From assembly GCA_965652645.1 (NCBI GenBank), contig CBFGXE010000014.1, forward strand, positions 3,496 to 67,495: a stretch of DNA of 64,000 nucleotides, written 5' to 3'. Each line of letters starts with the position of its first letter. The stretch's first letter is position 1. The stretch is from ZC4RG30 sp965652645 (GTDB taxonomy: Bacteria > Pseudomonadota > Gammaproteobacteria > Steroidobacterales > Steroidobacteraceae). Position numbers and translations under genes: made by a program. The notes under the pieces are model-generated. The model did not search any database. It was not told the origin of the DNA and saw only the letters and a program-made list of their open reading frames with translations. Below, piece by piece: positions 39,851-48,180 of the stretch.

Positions 39851-40516
39851 GTGGAACTGCTTTCCGAAGAAGAACAATGGGAACGGCTGAAGGCCTGGCT
39901 GCGCACCAGCGGGCCGCAGGTGCTGCTGCTGGCGGCACTGATGCTGCTGGCCTTCTTTGGCTGGAAATGGTGGCAGGCCCACGTGGACAAGAAGGCCGCC
40001 GCCGCGGCCGCCGCCTACCAGACCATCGTCACCGTCTTCGACGCCGGCCGCAATGACGAGGGTTTCGCCCTCATCGAGTCGCTGCGCGCCGACTATCCCA
40101 AGGCGCCGCAGGTGGCTGCCGCCGACCTCATCGCGGCCAACGTGCACGTATCCAACAATGAGCTGGACCGGGCGCGCGAGCGCCTGCAGCGCGTGGCCGA
40201 CACGGCGCGCGACCAGAAGCTGAGGCCCATCGCGAAGCTGCGCCTGGCGCGCGTGCAGGCCGCCCAGGAGCAGTACGACGCAGCCCTGGCCACGCTGGGC
40301 ACCCAGGACATGGGTGAGCACGAGGCCGCGCGCCTGGAAGTCCGCGGCGACATCCTCTTCGCCAGGGGCGACCGCGAGGGCGCGCTGAAGGAATACCAGG
40401 CCGCCCGCGAGCGCCTGCCGGCCGTCGAGCTGCAGGAAGGCGGGGTGGGCGAGCTGCTCGACCTGAAGATGGCCGACCTGGGTGGCAAGCCCGCCGCAGC
40501 GGAACCTGCTCCATGA
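39851..40516 (+). CDS. YfgM-like tetratricopeptide membrane protein
   Basis: Inner-membrane protein of 221 residues, homologous to YfgM, a partner of the PpiD chaperone near the Sec translocon. One span lies at about 22-40 (GPQVLLLAALMLLAFFGWKWW), and the periplasmic rest holds TPR-like helices (AKLRLARVQAAQEQYDAALATL). The start is a GTG (MELLSEEEQWERLKAWL is the typical N-terminus). It stands between hisS and bamB as usual and overlaps bamB by 4 bases. Confidence 0.87.
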   Translation: MELLSEEEQWERLKAWLRTSGPQVLLLAALMLLAFFGWKWWQAHVDKKAAAAAAAYQTIVTVFDAGRNDEGFALIESLRADYPKAPQVAAADLIAANVHVSNNELDRARERLQRVADTARDQKLRPIAKLRLARVQAAQEQYDAALATLGTQDMGEHEAARLEVRGDILFARGDREGALKEYQAARERLPAVELQEGGVGELLDLKMADLGGKPAAAEPAP

Positions 40517-41787
40517 AATTGACCCGACGCCTCGCACCGCTGGCCCTGGTTGCCCTGCTGGCAGCCTGCGCCGACAAGGATGTGGCCAAGCCCGCGGAGC
40601 TCGTCGAGTTCCGCAGCACGGCCGACCTGCAGCGCGTGTGGGGCGTCAACCTGGGCGGCAACCAGCCGCGCCTCAGGCTGGGGCTTGGCATTGCCACCGA
40701 GGGCGAGTCCATCTTCGTCGCCAGCTACGGTGGCGCCGTGCTTGCCCTGCACAGTGATGACGGCCGGCGCATCTGGCGCGTGGACACCGACCTGAACCTC
40801 AGCGGCGGTCCCGGCGTGGGAGAGGGCCTGCTGGTGGTCGGCTCCGCCGACGGCGACATCCTCGCGCTCGATGCCGCCACCGGCACCGAACGCTGGAAGA
40901 CCCGCATCAACAGCGAAATCCTCTCCGCCCCCGACGTGGGTGGCGGCATGGTGCTGCTGCGCACCGGCGACGGCCGCCTCGTCGCCCTGCGCGCCAGCGA
41001 CGGCCAGCAGGAATGGTCCGTCGAGCAGGAAGTGCCGCGCCTCTCGCTGCGCGGCACGGCCCGCCCGCTGGTCAGCGGCAACCTCGCCGTGTCCGGCTTC
41101 GACAACGGCCGCGTGGTGGCCGCGCAGCTGGTCGACGGCTTCACCGTGTGGGAAAACACCGTCGCGCCGCCTTCCGGACGCACGGAGCTCGACCGCCTCT
41201 CCGACGTCGACACGGCCATCGTCGCCGCCGAGGGCGAGTTCTACGTGGTCACCTACCAGGGCAAGGCTGCCCGCCTCGACCGCGAGACCGGCACCCCGCT
41301 GTGGACGCGCGATGTCTCCAGCTATTCGGGCCTGGTCATCGATGACAGCGCCGTCTACGTCTCCACCGCCGGCGGCGAGGTGGTGAAGCTTGATCGCCGC
41401 AGCGGCGTGGAGATCTGGAAGCAGGATGCCATGGTCCGCCGTCGCCTCTCGCCCCCGGCGCTGCTCGGCCCGCTGGTGGCCGTGGCCGACCTCGAGGGCT
41501 ACGTGCATTTCCTGGATCGCGAGACCGGTGAGCTCGCCGCGCGCCTGCGGCCGGTGCAGTCCCGCGTTTCCGCGGCCCCTGTCATCACCGGTGACAAGAT
41601 GATCGTGATGGATGCCGAGGGCCGCATCGCGGCACTGCGCATCCGCGCGACGGGCGAGGAGGCCAGCGGCGCCGTCATCCGTGGCGGCGCCTCCGGTGGC
41701 GGCGGCGGTGGCGGCAAGGGCGGCAGCAGCAACTCGCGCACCGACAGCCCCACCGGCTTCTCCACGCGCAAGCGCCCCGGCACCTGA
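40513..41787 (+). CDS. bamB: Outer-membrane assembly lipoprotein BamB
   Basis: Beta-propeller lipoprotein of the BAM complex, 424 residues. The lipobox LAAC gives Cys19. PQQ-like blades are visible as repeated motifs such as GAVLALHSDDGRRIWRVDTD, GDILALDAATGTERWKTRIN and GRLVALRASDGQQEWSVEQE. The propeller ends near residue 380, and a tail of about 40 residues follows with a long Gly run (GGGGGGGKGG) and a Ser/Arg/Pro end. E. coli BamB (392) has no such tail. Confidence 0.92.
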   Translation: MKLTRRLAPLALVALLAACADKDVAKPAELVEFRSTADLQRVWGVNLGGNQPRLRLGLGIATEGESIFVASYGGAVLALHSDDGRRIWRVDTDLNLSGGPGVGEGLLVVGSADGDILALDAATGTERWKTRINSEILSAPDVGGGMVLLRTGDGRLVALRASDGQQEWSVEQEVPRLSLRGTARPLVSGNLAVSGFDNGRVVAAQLVDGFTVWENTVAPPSGRTELDRLSDVDTAIVAAEGEFYVVTYQGKAARLDRETGTPLWTRDVSSYSGLVIDDSAVYVSTAGGEVVKLDRRSGVEIWKQDAMVRRRLSPPALLGPLVAVADLEGYVHFLDRETGELAARLRPVQSRVSAAPVITGDKMIVMDAEGRIAALRIRATGEEASGAVIRGGASGGGGGGGKGGSSNSRTDSPTGFSTRKRPGT

Positions 41788-41806
41788 CGGCCGCCGGAAG
41801 ACCACC

Positions 41807-43258
41807 ATGCTGCCGATCGTCGCGCTCGTGGGCCGGCCCAATGTCGGCAAGTCCACGCTGTTCAACACGCTCACCGGCACGCGCGACGCCATCGTCGCCG
41901 ACGTGCCGGGCGTGACCCGCGACCGCCAGTATGGCTATGGCCGCTCGGGCGACGTGCCCTGCGTCATCGTCGACACCGGCGGCGTGGTCACCAGCCCGCG
42001 CTCCACCGTCGAGCAGCAGATGCGCGAGCAGACCGAGCGCGCCATCACCGAGGCCGACCGGCTCATCCTCGTCGTCGATGGCCGCACCGGCCTCACCAGC
42101 GACGACCAGGAAGTGGCGCGCCTGCTGCACCGTTCCGGCAAGCCAGTGGTGCTGGCCGTCAACAAGGCCGAGGGACTGGATCCCGGCGTGGTCGCCGCCG
42201 AATTCCACCGCCTGGGTTTCCCGGAGTGGCGCGCCATCGCCGCGCTGTCGGGCCGCGGCTGCGAGGCCCTGCTCGAGCGCGCGCTCGAAGGCATCGAGTC
42301 GGTGGAGGAATCCACGGAGGAGCAGGACGACTCCATCCGCATCGCCGTGATCGGCCGTCCCAACGTCGGCAAGTCCACGCTGGTGAACCGCCTCATCGGC
42401 GAGGAGCGCGTGATCGCCACCGACCTGCCGGGCACCACGCGCGATTCCATCTTCGTGCCCTTCGAGCGCGACGGCCGCCGTTTCACGTTGATCGACACCG
42501 CCGGCGTGCGCCGCCGCGCGCGCGTTGAGGATGCGGTGGAGCGCGCCAGCGTGGCACGCACGCTGCAGGCCATCGCCGCCGCGCACGTGGTGGTGCTGGT
42601 GCTCGATGCCCACCAGGGCATTGCCGAGCAGGACGCCTCGGTGCTGGGCCTGGCACTGCAGCGCGGCCGGGCGCTGCTGCTGGCCGTGAACAAGTGGGAT
42701 GGCATTCCCATGGACCAGCGCGAGCAGGTGCGCAATGCGCTGGCGCTGCGCCTGGACTTCGTCCCCTTCGCGCCCATCCACTACATCTCCGCGCGCCATG
42801 GCACCGGCGTGGGCGAGCTGGCCGCCGCGGCGGTGCGCGCCTACGACGCCTCGATGCGCGAGATGCCCACGCCGCAGCTTTCCAAGGTGCTGGAGAAGGC
42901 GCTGCAGGCACACCAGCCGCCGCTGGTGAAGGGTCGCCGCATCAAGCTGCGCTACGCCCACCAGGGCGGGCGCAACCCGCCGCGCATCGTGATCCACGGC
43001 AACCAGACGCAGGAAACGCCGGACGCCTACCGTCGTTACCTGTCGAACGTGTTCCGCGAGGCCTTTGACCTCTACGCCTGCCCGGTGGTGCTGGAACTGC
43101 GCACCGATGCCAATCCCTTCGGCAACAAGGAGCAGCGCGAGGCCGCCGAGCGCAAGCTGGCGCAGAAGAAGAAGGCAGGGCAGAAGAACGTCGCCAGGCG
43201 CGTGGCGCGCAAGAAAGTCGCCACGGGCAAGTCAACCGGCCGGCGCCCGCGCGGCTGA
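41807..43258 (+). CDS. der: Ribosome-assembly GTPase Der
   Basis: Double-GTPase of 483 residues needed for 50S ribosome maturation. Two G domains each have the P-loop GRPNVGKST (near residues 9 and 180), with DTGG and DTAG switch-II blocks and NKAE / NKWD specificity motifs. The KH-like domain follows, and the last 40 residues are Lys/Arg-rich. ATG at 41807 matches the normal N-terminus. It completes the yfgM-bamB-der order and is convergent with the M23 peptidase, 3 bases apart. Confidence 0.96.
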   Translation: MLPIVALVGRPNVGKSTLFNTLTGTRDAIVADVPGVTRDRQYGYGRSGDVPCVIVDTGGVVTSPRSTVEQQMREQTERAITEADRLILVVDGRTGLTSDDQEVARLLHRSGKPVVLAVNKAEGLDPGVVAAEFHRLGFPEWRAIAALSGRGCEALLERALEGIESVEESTEEQDDSIRIAVIGRPNVGKSTLVNRLIGEERVIATDLPGTTRDSIFVPFERDGRRFTLIDTAGVRRRARVEDAVERASVARTLQAIAAAHVVVLVLDAHQGIAEQDASVLGLALQRGRALLLAVNKWDGIPMDQREQVRNALALRLDFVPFAPIHYISARHGTGVGELAAAAVRAYDASMREMPTPQLSKVLEKALQAHQPPLVKGRRIKLRYAHQGGRNPPRIVIHGNQTQETPDAYRRYLSNVFREAFDLYACPVVLELRTDANPFGNKEQREAAERKLAQKKKAGQKNVARRVARKKVATGKSTGRRPRG

Positions 43259-43261
43259 CGG

Positions 43262-44110
43262 TTACCTGGCCGCGGGCTTCACCGGCTCCAGGAACAGCCC
43301 CGGATCCACCGAAGCCCCGTTGAGCAGCACGCCGAAGTGCAGGTGGGCGCCCGTGACGCGTCCCGTGGCGCCCACCTTGCCGATGCGCTGCCCGGTCTTC
43401 ACCACGTCGCCCTTCTTCACGTCGTAGCCGGAGAGATGGCAGTACAGCGTCACGAAACCACGCCCGTGGTCGATGATCACCGTGCCGCCGTTGAAGAAGA
43501 AATCACCCACCTCGAGCACCACGCCATCGGCCGGTGCGATGATGGGCGTGCCCGTGGCCGCGGCGATGTCCATGCCCGAATGCGGATTGCGCGGCTGCTT
43601 GTTGAAGAAACGCCGCGAGCCATAGGAATCACTGCGCGGGCCCGGCGTGGGCTGGCGCAGCAGGAAGGTCGCCGGCAGCGCCTCGCTGAAGCTGTTGTAT
43701 GACGCGGAGAGCTGCACCTGCTCCCGCTCCACCCGCGCCGCATCTTCGGGCGACAGATCGACCTGGCCGGGCGCCACGGTCAGGTGCTGCTCGCGGTATT
43801 TCTTCGCGGCAATCTTCACCGGCACGCTGCGCTTCGCACCCGAGGCCTCGGTGACCTCGAGGCCGTAGTCCCCCGGCGCCACCGCCAGCGCGATGCCCAC
43901 CACGGCCTTGTAGCGCCCGGCCTCCGTGGTCACCAGCACGGGCCGGTCCTGCCAGCGCGCCGAGGGGGCGGGGCCGCCGGCTTCCCCCAGGTCCACCACC
44001 ACCACGCCGCCGGGCACGGCGCTGCTGCGGGGCACCGCGGCGATGCCCGTCGTGGCAACTGCCAGGAGCAGGAGGGCCAGCAGGGAGGAACAGCGGGATT
44101 GAACAGCCAT
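43262..44110 (-). CDS. M23-family (LytM) metallopeptidase, exported
   Basis: Peptidoglycan endopeptidase of 282 residues. A signal peptide (SSLLALLLLAVATTGIAAV) is followed by an Ig-like beta domain (about 30-135) and the catalytic domain with HSGMD (zinc His and Asp) near residue 180 and HLHFG near 260. All four zinc and catalytic positions appear intact, so it should be active rather than a divisome activator. Start at 44110 gives a proper signal; the long frame beyond it overlaps a divergent gene. It resembles the exported M23 peptidases with N-terminal Ig-like domain found in xanthomonads. Confidence 0.88.
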   Translation of the reverse strand: MAVQSRCSSLLALLLLAVATTGIAAVPRSSAVPGGVVVVDLGEAGGPAPSARWQDRPVLVTTEAGRYKAVVGIALAVAPGDYGLEVTEASGAKRSVPVKIAAKKYREQHLTVAPGQVDLSPEDAARVEREQVQLSASYNSFSEALPATFLLRQPTPGPRSDSYGSRRFFNKQPRNPHSGMDIAAATGTPIIAPADGVVLEVGDFFFNGGTVIIDHGRGFVTLYCHLSGYDVKKGDVVKTGQRIGKVGATGRVTGAHLHFGVLLNGASVDPGLFLEPVKPAAR

Positions 44111-44143
44111 GTGGATGTGACCTCGAGCGGGCGCCGGCGTTTC

Positions 44144-44488
44144 TTGACCCCCCCAAATACTATCAACTCCGATCTCTTCGCACGCGTGAAGTCCTTGGGA
44201 ATCAATGACTCGCGCGTTGCCGAAGAGGCGCTCGCCGCCGAGCTGGAGCGTCGCCGCCGGGCCCAGGTCCTGGCCGAGGTCGAGGCAGACGTGCGCGCCA
44301 CGCAGGACTACGCCCGCCGCCACGGTGACCATGGCGACCTCGTGCAGGTCGACGGCGAGGATTACGTCGTCATCGTCGAGAAGCTCACCACCGTCCCCCT
44401 GCGCCTCCTGCCTCGCCGCATTGCGAATCTTTCGGCCTTCCGCGTCCCCCCGCTGGGCGCGCTGGACCTGCTTTTCCACGGCGTCTGA
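44144..44488 (+). CDS. Fused CcdA-like antitoxin and C-terminal fragment of CcdB-like toxin (TA remnant)
   Basis: About 114 residues from a TTG (no ATG; GTG at 44111 is another start). Residues 1-65 look like a CcdA antitoxin: a ribbon-helix-helix with NTINSDLFARVKSLGINDSR and AEEALAAELERR, then the CcdA-type toxin-binding tail. Without a stop, the frame runs into about 45 residues that match the end of CcdB toxins: DGEDYVVIVEKLTTVPLRLL, ANLSAFR and ALDLLFHGV, compared with CcdB's ...DLSHREN...NLMFWGI. The toxin's first half, with its folding core, is gone. So this looks like a ccdAB pair fused by an internal deletion and probably inactive as a toxin. Divergent from the M23 gene. Confidence 0.6.
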   Translation: MTPPNTINSDLFARVKSLGINDSRVAEEALAAELERRRRAQVLAEVEADVRATQDYARRHGDHGDLVQVDGEDYVVIVEKLTTVPLRLLPRRIANLSAFRVPPLGALDLLFHGV

Positions 44489-44533
44489 CTCACCTGTGGG
44501 ATACTGCCCGCATCAATAACGGAGGGTCATCCC

Positions 44534-45103
44534 GTGAAAATCGTGTCCGCGCTCGCTGCTGCCGTAGTGGTTTCGATGCTGGCTGTGCCCCAGGCTCCCG
44601 TGGCCCAGGCGCAGTCGAAGTCCGCGCAGTCCTGCCCGGCCTTCCTCGACCATGAGTTCCGCAAGCTGCATTCCTCGGAGAAGCTGAACATCTGCCAGGC
44701 CGCCGCCGGCAAGCCCGTGCTCATCGTGAACACGGCCAGCAACTGCGGCTTCACCCCGCAATACAAGGGCCTGGAGGCCGTGCACCAGAAGTACAAGGGC
44801 AAGATCGCCGTGGTCGGCTTCGCGTCCAACGACTTCAACCAGGAAACCTCCGACGAGGCCAAGTCGGCCGAGATCTGCTTCCTGAACAATGGCGTGACCT
44901 TCCCCGTGATGGCCAACACCAAGGTGAAGGGCCCGGATGCCAATCCGGTGTTCCAGGAGCTGAACAAGCAGGCCAACGAGCCGAAGTGGAACTTCAACAA
45001 GTACCTGGTCACCGCCGACGGCAAGGTGGCCAAGTATTTCCCGCAGAACGTCGCGCCGGACTCGCCCGAGTTCACCGCGGCCATCGAGGCGCTGCTGAAG
45101 TAA
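44534..45103 (+). CDS. Glutathione peroxidase, exported
   Basis: Thioredoxin-fold peroxidase of 189 residues. A signal peptide ends near AQAQ (residue 27). The active-site block NTASNCGFTPQYKGLE has a normal Cys71 in place of selenocysteine; the Trp is in KWNFNKYLV and the family FASNDFNQE block has the Gln (second N region) slightly altered from the usual CNQFGxQEP. It would reduce peroxides in the periplasm, probably with thioredoxin-like donors. It stands alone, convergent with an amidotransferase. Confidence 0.88.
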   Translation: MKIVSALAAAVVVSMLAVPQAPVAQAQSKSAQSCPAFLDHEFRKLHSSEKLNICQAAAGKPVLIVNTASNCGFTPQYKGLEAVHQKYKGKIAVVGFASNDFNQETSDEAKSAEICFLNNGVTFPVMANTKVKGPDANPVFQELNKQANEPKWNFNKYLVTADGKVAKYFPQNVAPDSPEFTAAIEALLK

Positions 45104-45126
45104 GCCTCTGCGCCGAAGCGCGAGGC
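45104..45126. terminator. Hairpin between convergent gpx and amidotransferase genes
   Basis: GCCTC-T-GCGC, a CGAA tetraloop and GCGC-GAGGC form a 9-bp stem with one bulged T, filling the 25-base gap between the two stop codons. No T-run is present, so bidirectional termination is likely but not certain. Confidence 0.5.
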
Positions 45127-45128
45127 GC

Positions 45129-45890
45129 CTATTCCAGTGGCGTCTCGCGCGTCGGCAATATCGCGCGCCGGTTCGGGCGCCCGACCAGATCCAGGAAACG
45201 GTTGAACACCGTCTCGGCCAGCGGCTGCATCTGCGCGATCTGCCGCCCCGTGGCCGCGCGGATCTGCTCCACGTCGTGGCCCAGGCCCGCCGCCTCCAGC
45301 TCCGCGCGATAGGACGGAATCGTCAGCCACCGCGCGATCAGCGCGGTGTCGGCCTCGAGGTGGAACTGGAACCCGTAGGCCTTCTCCCCGAACCGGAACG
45401 CCTGCTGCTCGCAGGTCTCGGTGCGCGCCAGCTGCACCGCGCCCGAGGGCAGCCCGAACGTGCAGCCATGCCACTGGAACACCGGCGCGCGCTCGCCCAG
45501 CACGCCCAGCACCGGGTCGCTGCGCCCATGCGCGGTGGTGTGCAGGTCATACCAGCCGATCTCATGCTGCCCATGCCGCCGCACCGGACCGCCCAGCACA
45601 TGCGCCAGCAGCTGCGCGCCCAGGCAGATGCCCAGCACCGGCTTGTCCTGCTTCAGCGCCTTCTCGATGGCCAGCAGTTCGGTCTTCAGGTGCGGGTAGC
45701 GGTCCTGCTCCTCCACGTTCATCGGCCCGCCGAGCACAATCAGCCCGCGGTAGCGGTCCACGTCCGGCTGCGCATCCGGGTTGCGCTGGAAGTTGTGGAA
45801 GCGGATGCGATGCCCGCGTGCGCGGATGCGGGCATCCAGCGTGCCCAGCGGCTCGGCAGCCACGTGCTGGAAGACGAGCAGGCGCGACAT
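45129..45890 (-). CDS. Class I glutamine amidotransferase-like protein
   Basis: A free-standing GATase of 253 residues. The nucleophile Cys89 is in GICLGAQLLA, and the His and Glu of the triad are in FQFHLEAD near 178. The LGGPMNVEEQDRYPHL block is typical of the GMP-synthase-like GATase group (PF00117) found as single proteins, including gamma-glutamyl-peptide hydrolases (PuuD-like). Without a synthetase partner the substrate is not known. It is 1 base from xseA on the same strand. Confidence 0.85.
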   Translation of the reverse strand: MSRLLVFQHVAAEPLGTLDARIRARGHRIRFHNFQRNPDAQPDVDRYRGLIVLGGPMNVEEQDRYPHLKTELLAIEKALKQDKPVLGICLGAQLLAHVLGGPVRRHGQHEIGWYDLHTTAHGRSDPVLGVLGERAPVFQWHGCTFGLPSGAVQLARTETCEQQAFRFGEKAYGFQFHLEADTALIARWLTIPSYRAELEAAGLGHDVEQIRAATGRQIAQMQPLAETVFNRFLDLVGRPNRRAILPTRETPLE

Positions 45891-45891
45891 G

Positions 45892-47100
45892 TTATTCCCG
45901 CGTGCCGGTCACCGTGGCGCGCACGATGCCGCGCCTGAGGCGCGCCTCGATCGCATCACCCGCGCGCACCTCATCCGCATCCATCAGCGCGCGCCCATCA
46001 GGACCGGTGACGATGGCATAACCACGCTCCAGCGTGGCCAGCGGGCTGATGGCATCCAGCCCCCGCCGCGACAGCAACAGCTTCTGCTCGGCGCGCACCA
46101 GCGTGGCATCCAGCCCGCGGCGCAACCTCAGGTCCAGTTCATCCAGCCGCTGCACCTGCTGCAGCAGCCGGTTGCCCGGGTGCGCTCGTGCCAGCCGCTG
46201 GTCCAGCACGCCGAAACGCTCGAAGGCGCGCGTGATCCGCTGCCCGGCGAGCTGCCGCAGCCGGCGATGTGCATTGGCCAGCGCCGTGAGCAGCGTGCGC
46301 CGGTCCGGCACCACCAGCTCTGCCGCACCCGATGGCGTGGGCGCACGCACGTCGGCTGCGAAGTCGGCGATGGTGAAGTCGATCTCATGCCCCACGCCCG
46401 ACACCACCGGCACACGCGAACGACGGATGGCGCGCGCCACGCGTTCGTCATTGAAGCACCAGAGGTCCTCAATCGAACCACCGCCGCGCGCGAGGAGGAT
46501 CACGTCCACATCCTCGCGCGCCGAGGCCACGTCCAGCGCCGCCACGATGGATTCGGTGGCCGCCGCACCCTGCACCGGCGTGGGAATCACCAGCACATCC
46601 GCCGGCGGAAAGCGCCGCGCCAGGATGTGCAGCACATCGCGCACCGCTGCGCCCGTGGGCGAGGTCACCACCGCGATCCTGCGCGGCATGGCTGGCAGCG
46701 GGCGCTTCAGCGCCGCGTCGAACAATCCTTCCGCCGCGAGCTTTGCCTTCAGCTTCTCGAACTCGCGCTTCAGTGCGCCTTCGCCGGCGTCTTCCATCAG
46801 CTCGGCGATCAGCTGGTAGTCGCCGCGCGGCTCATACAGGCTCACCCGCCCGCGCACCAGCACGTGCAGGCCGTCCTTCGGACGGAAACGCACGCCATTG
46901 TTGCGCGCCCTGAACATCGCGCAGCGCACCTGCGCGTCGCGGTCCTTCAGCGTGAAATACCAGTGGCCGGATGAGGGCGAGGCGAAGTTCGACAGCTCTC
47001 CCTCCACCCACAGCGGGGGCAGGCCGGATTCCAGCAGCGCGCGGGCCTCGGCATTGAGGCGGCCTACGGTATAGATATCGCGCTCGGCGCGGGCGTTCAT
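45892..47100 (-). CDS. xseA: Exodeoxyribonuclease VII large subunit
   Basis: Nuclease subunit of 402 residues for single-stranded DNA degradation. It has the N-terminal OB fold (WVEGELSNFASPSSGHWYFT), the catalytic region with VTSPTGAAVRDVLHIL, ARGGGSIEDLWCFNDE and GVGHEIDFTIADF, then a coiled-coil C-terminus. The ATG at 47100 gives the usual NARAERDIYTVGRLN start. The small subunit xseB is not in the window. Confidence 0.95.
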   Translation of the reverse strand: MNARAERDIYTVGRLNAEARALLESGLPPLWVEGELSNFASPSSGHWYFTLKDRDAQVRCAMFRARNNGVRFRPKDGLHVLVRGRVSLYEPRGDYQLIAELMEDAGEGALKREFEKLKAKLAAEGLFDAALKRPLPAMPRRIAVVTSPTGAAVRDVLHILARRFPPADVLVIPTPVQGAAATESIVAALDVASAREDVDVILLARGGGSIEDLWCFNDERVARAIRRSRVPVVSGVGHEIDFTIADFAADVRAPTPSGAAELVVPDRRTLLTALANAHRRLRQLAGQRITRAFERFGVLDQRLARAHPGNRLLQQVQRLDELDLRLRRGLDATLVRAEQKLLLSRRGLDAISPLATLERGYAIVTGPDGRALMDADEVRAGDAIEARLRRGIVRATVTGTRE

Positions 47101-47113
47101 GCGCGGCAGTCTA

Positions 47114-48004
47114 TCAAGCGGCCGCCGCCACCAGCAGCGCCACCCCGGCCACCACCAGCACCATGCCCGCCACCGCACGCGGCGCCACGCGCTGGCGCAT
47201 CATGTGGTGACCCACCGCCCAGGCGAACAACACTTCCACCAGCCCCAGCGTGCGCACATTCGCTGCGCTGGTGAGCGAGAACCCCAGGAACCAGAACTGT
47301 GAGGCCAGCGCCCCCATCAGCCCGGCCAGCACCGACTGCCGCCACAGCCTGAAGCTGCCCGCCAGCGCATCGCGCGCCACGGCCAGCATGTACACGCCCA
47401 GCAGCAGCGCCTGGATGCCCAGCGACCAGGCCAGCGTGAAGCTGGCGCGCAGCCAGTAGCCGCCGTCCTCCAGCGCCAGGATGCCGCCGCGGAAACCCAC
47501 CGCCGCCAGGGCGAAGCTGCCGCCCGAGGCCACGCCCAGCAGCACCGGCGCCAGTCCCGCCGCCGTCCACTTCTCCCCCGGCTTCACCGCCATCAGCACC
47601 ACGCCCAGCGTGGCCACCACGATGGCCACCGAACGCAGCAGCGTGAGTTCATCCCCCAGGATCAACAGGCCGAACACCGCGATCTGCACCGCCTCGGTCT
47701 TCGACAGCGCCGTGGCCACCGAGAACGATCCGCCATGCATGGCCCGCAGCAGCAGCGCCGTGGCCAGGACCTGCGCCACCGCGCCACCGGCGGTGAACAG
47801 CAGGAAGCGCGGGGATATCGCTGGCAGCGCCGACTGCGTCACCAGCGCCGCCGCCGCCAGCAGCAGCAAGGCAAAGGGGAGCCCGAAGAGGAAGCGTACC
47901 TGCGTCGCCCCCAGCACGCCCAGCGACCGGGTGAGCCCGCTCTGCATGGCATTGCGCGCGGTCTGTGCCGCCGCGGCGAGCACGGTGCTGAGGATCCAGA
48001 GCAT
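47114..48004 (-). CDS. EamA/DMT-family transporter
   Basis: Inner-membrane protein of 296 residues with about ten hydrophobic helices in two five-helix repeats, the drug/metabolite transporter fold. Visible features are the GGAVAQVLATALLLRAM segment at the end of the first repeat, followed by VATALSKTEAVQIAVFG and a similar pattern in the second half. Substrate is unknown. It lies 13 bases upstream of xseA on the same strand. Confidence 0.85.
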   Translation of the reverse strand: MLWILSTVLAAAAQTARNAMQSGLTRSLGVLGATQVRFLFGLPFALLLLAAAALVTQSALPAISPRFLLFTAGGAVAQVLATALLLRAMHGGSFSVATALSKTEAVQIAVFGLLILGDELTLLRSVAIVVATLGVVLMAVKPGEKWTAAGLAPVLLGVASGGSFALAAVGFRGGILALEDGGYWLRASFTLAWSLGIQALLLGVYMLAVARDALAGSFRLWRQSVLAGLMGALASQFWFLGFSLTSAANVRTLGLVEVLFAWAVGHHMMRQRVAPRAVAGMVLVVAGVALLVAAAA

Positions 48005-48180
48005 GGGAGGGCAGGGGTGGTGGGGGCCGCCGCAGTCTAGCCCATGGCCGGTAGCGCATTACGCGCCTGCCGGAATCAATCCTTAACCCCTTGCGGCCCG
48101 TCCTTCCGTACTAACCTAGCGGGTAAAGTGGCCGGCGCCCCGGACAGGGAGCGCCGGCCCGGACAACAAAGGGTGAATGC

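Noticed and set aside
44732..44760. Selenocysteine in glutathione peroxidase
   Set aside because: The active-site codon is a normal Cys codon (TGC); no in-frame TGA is present.
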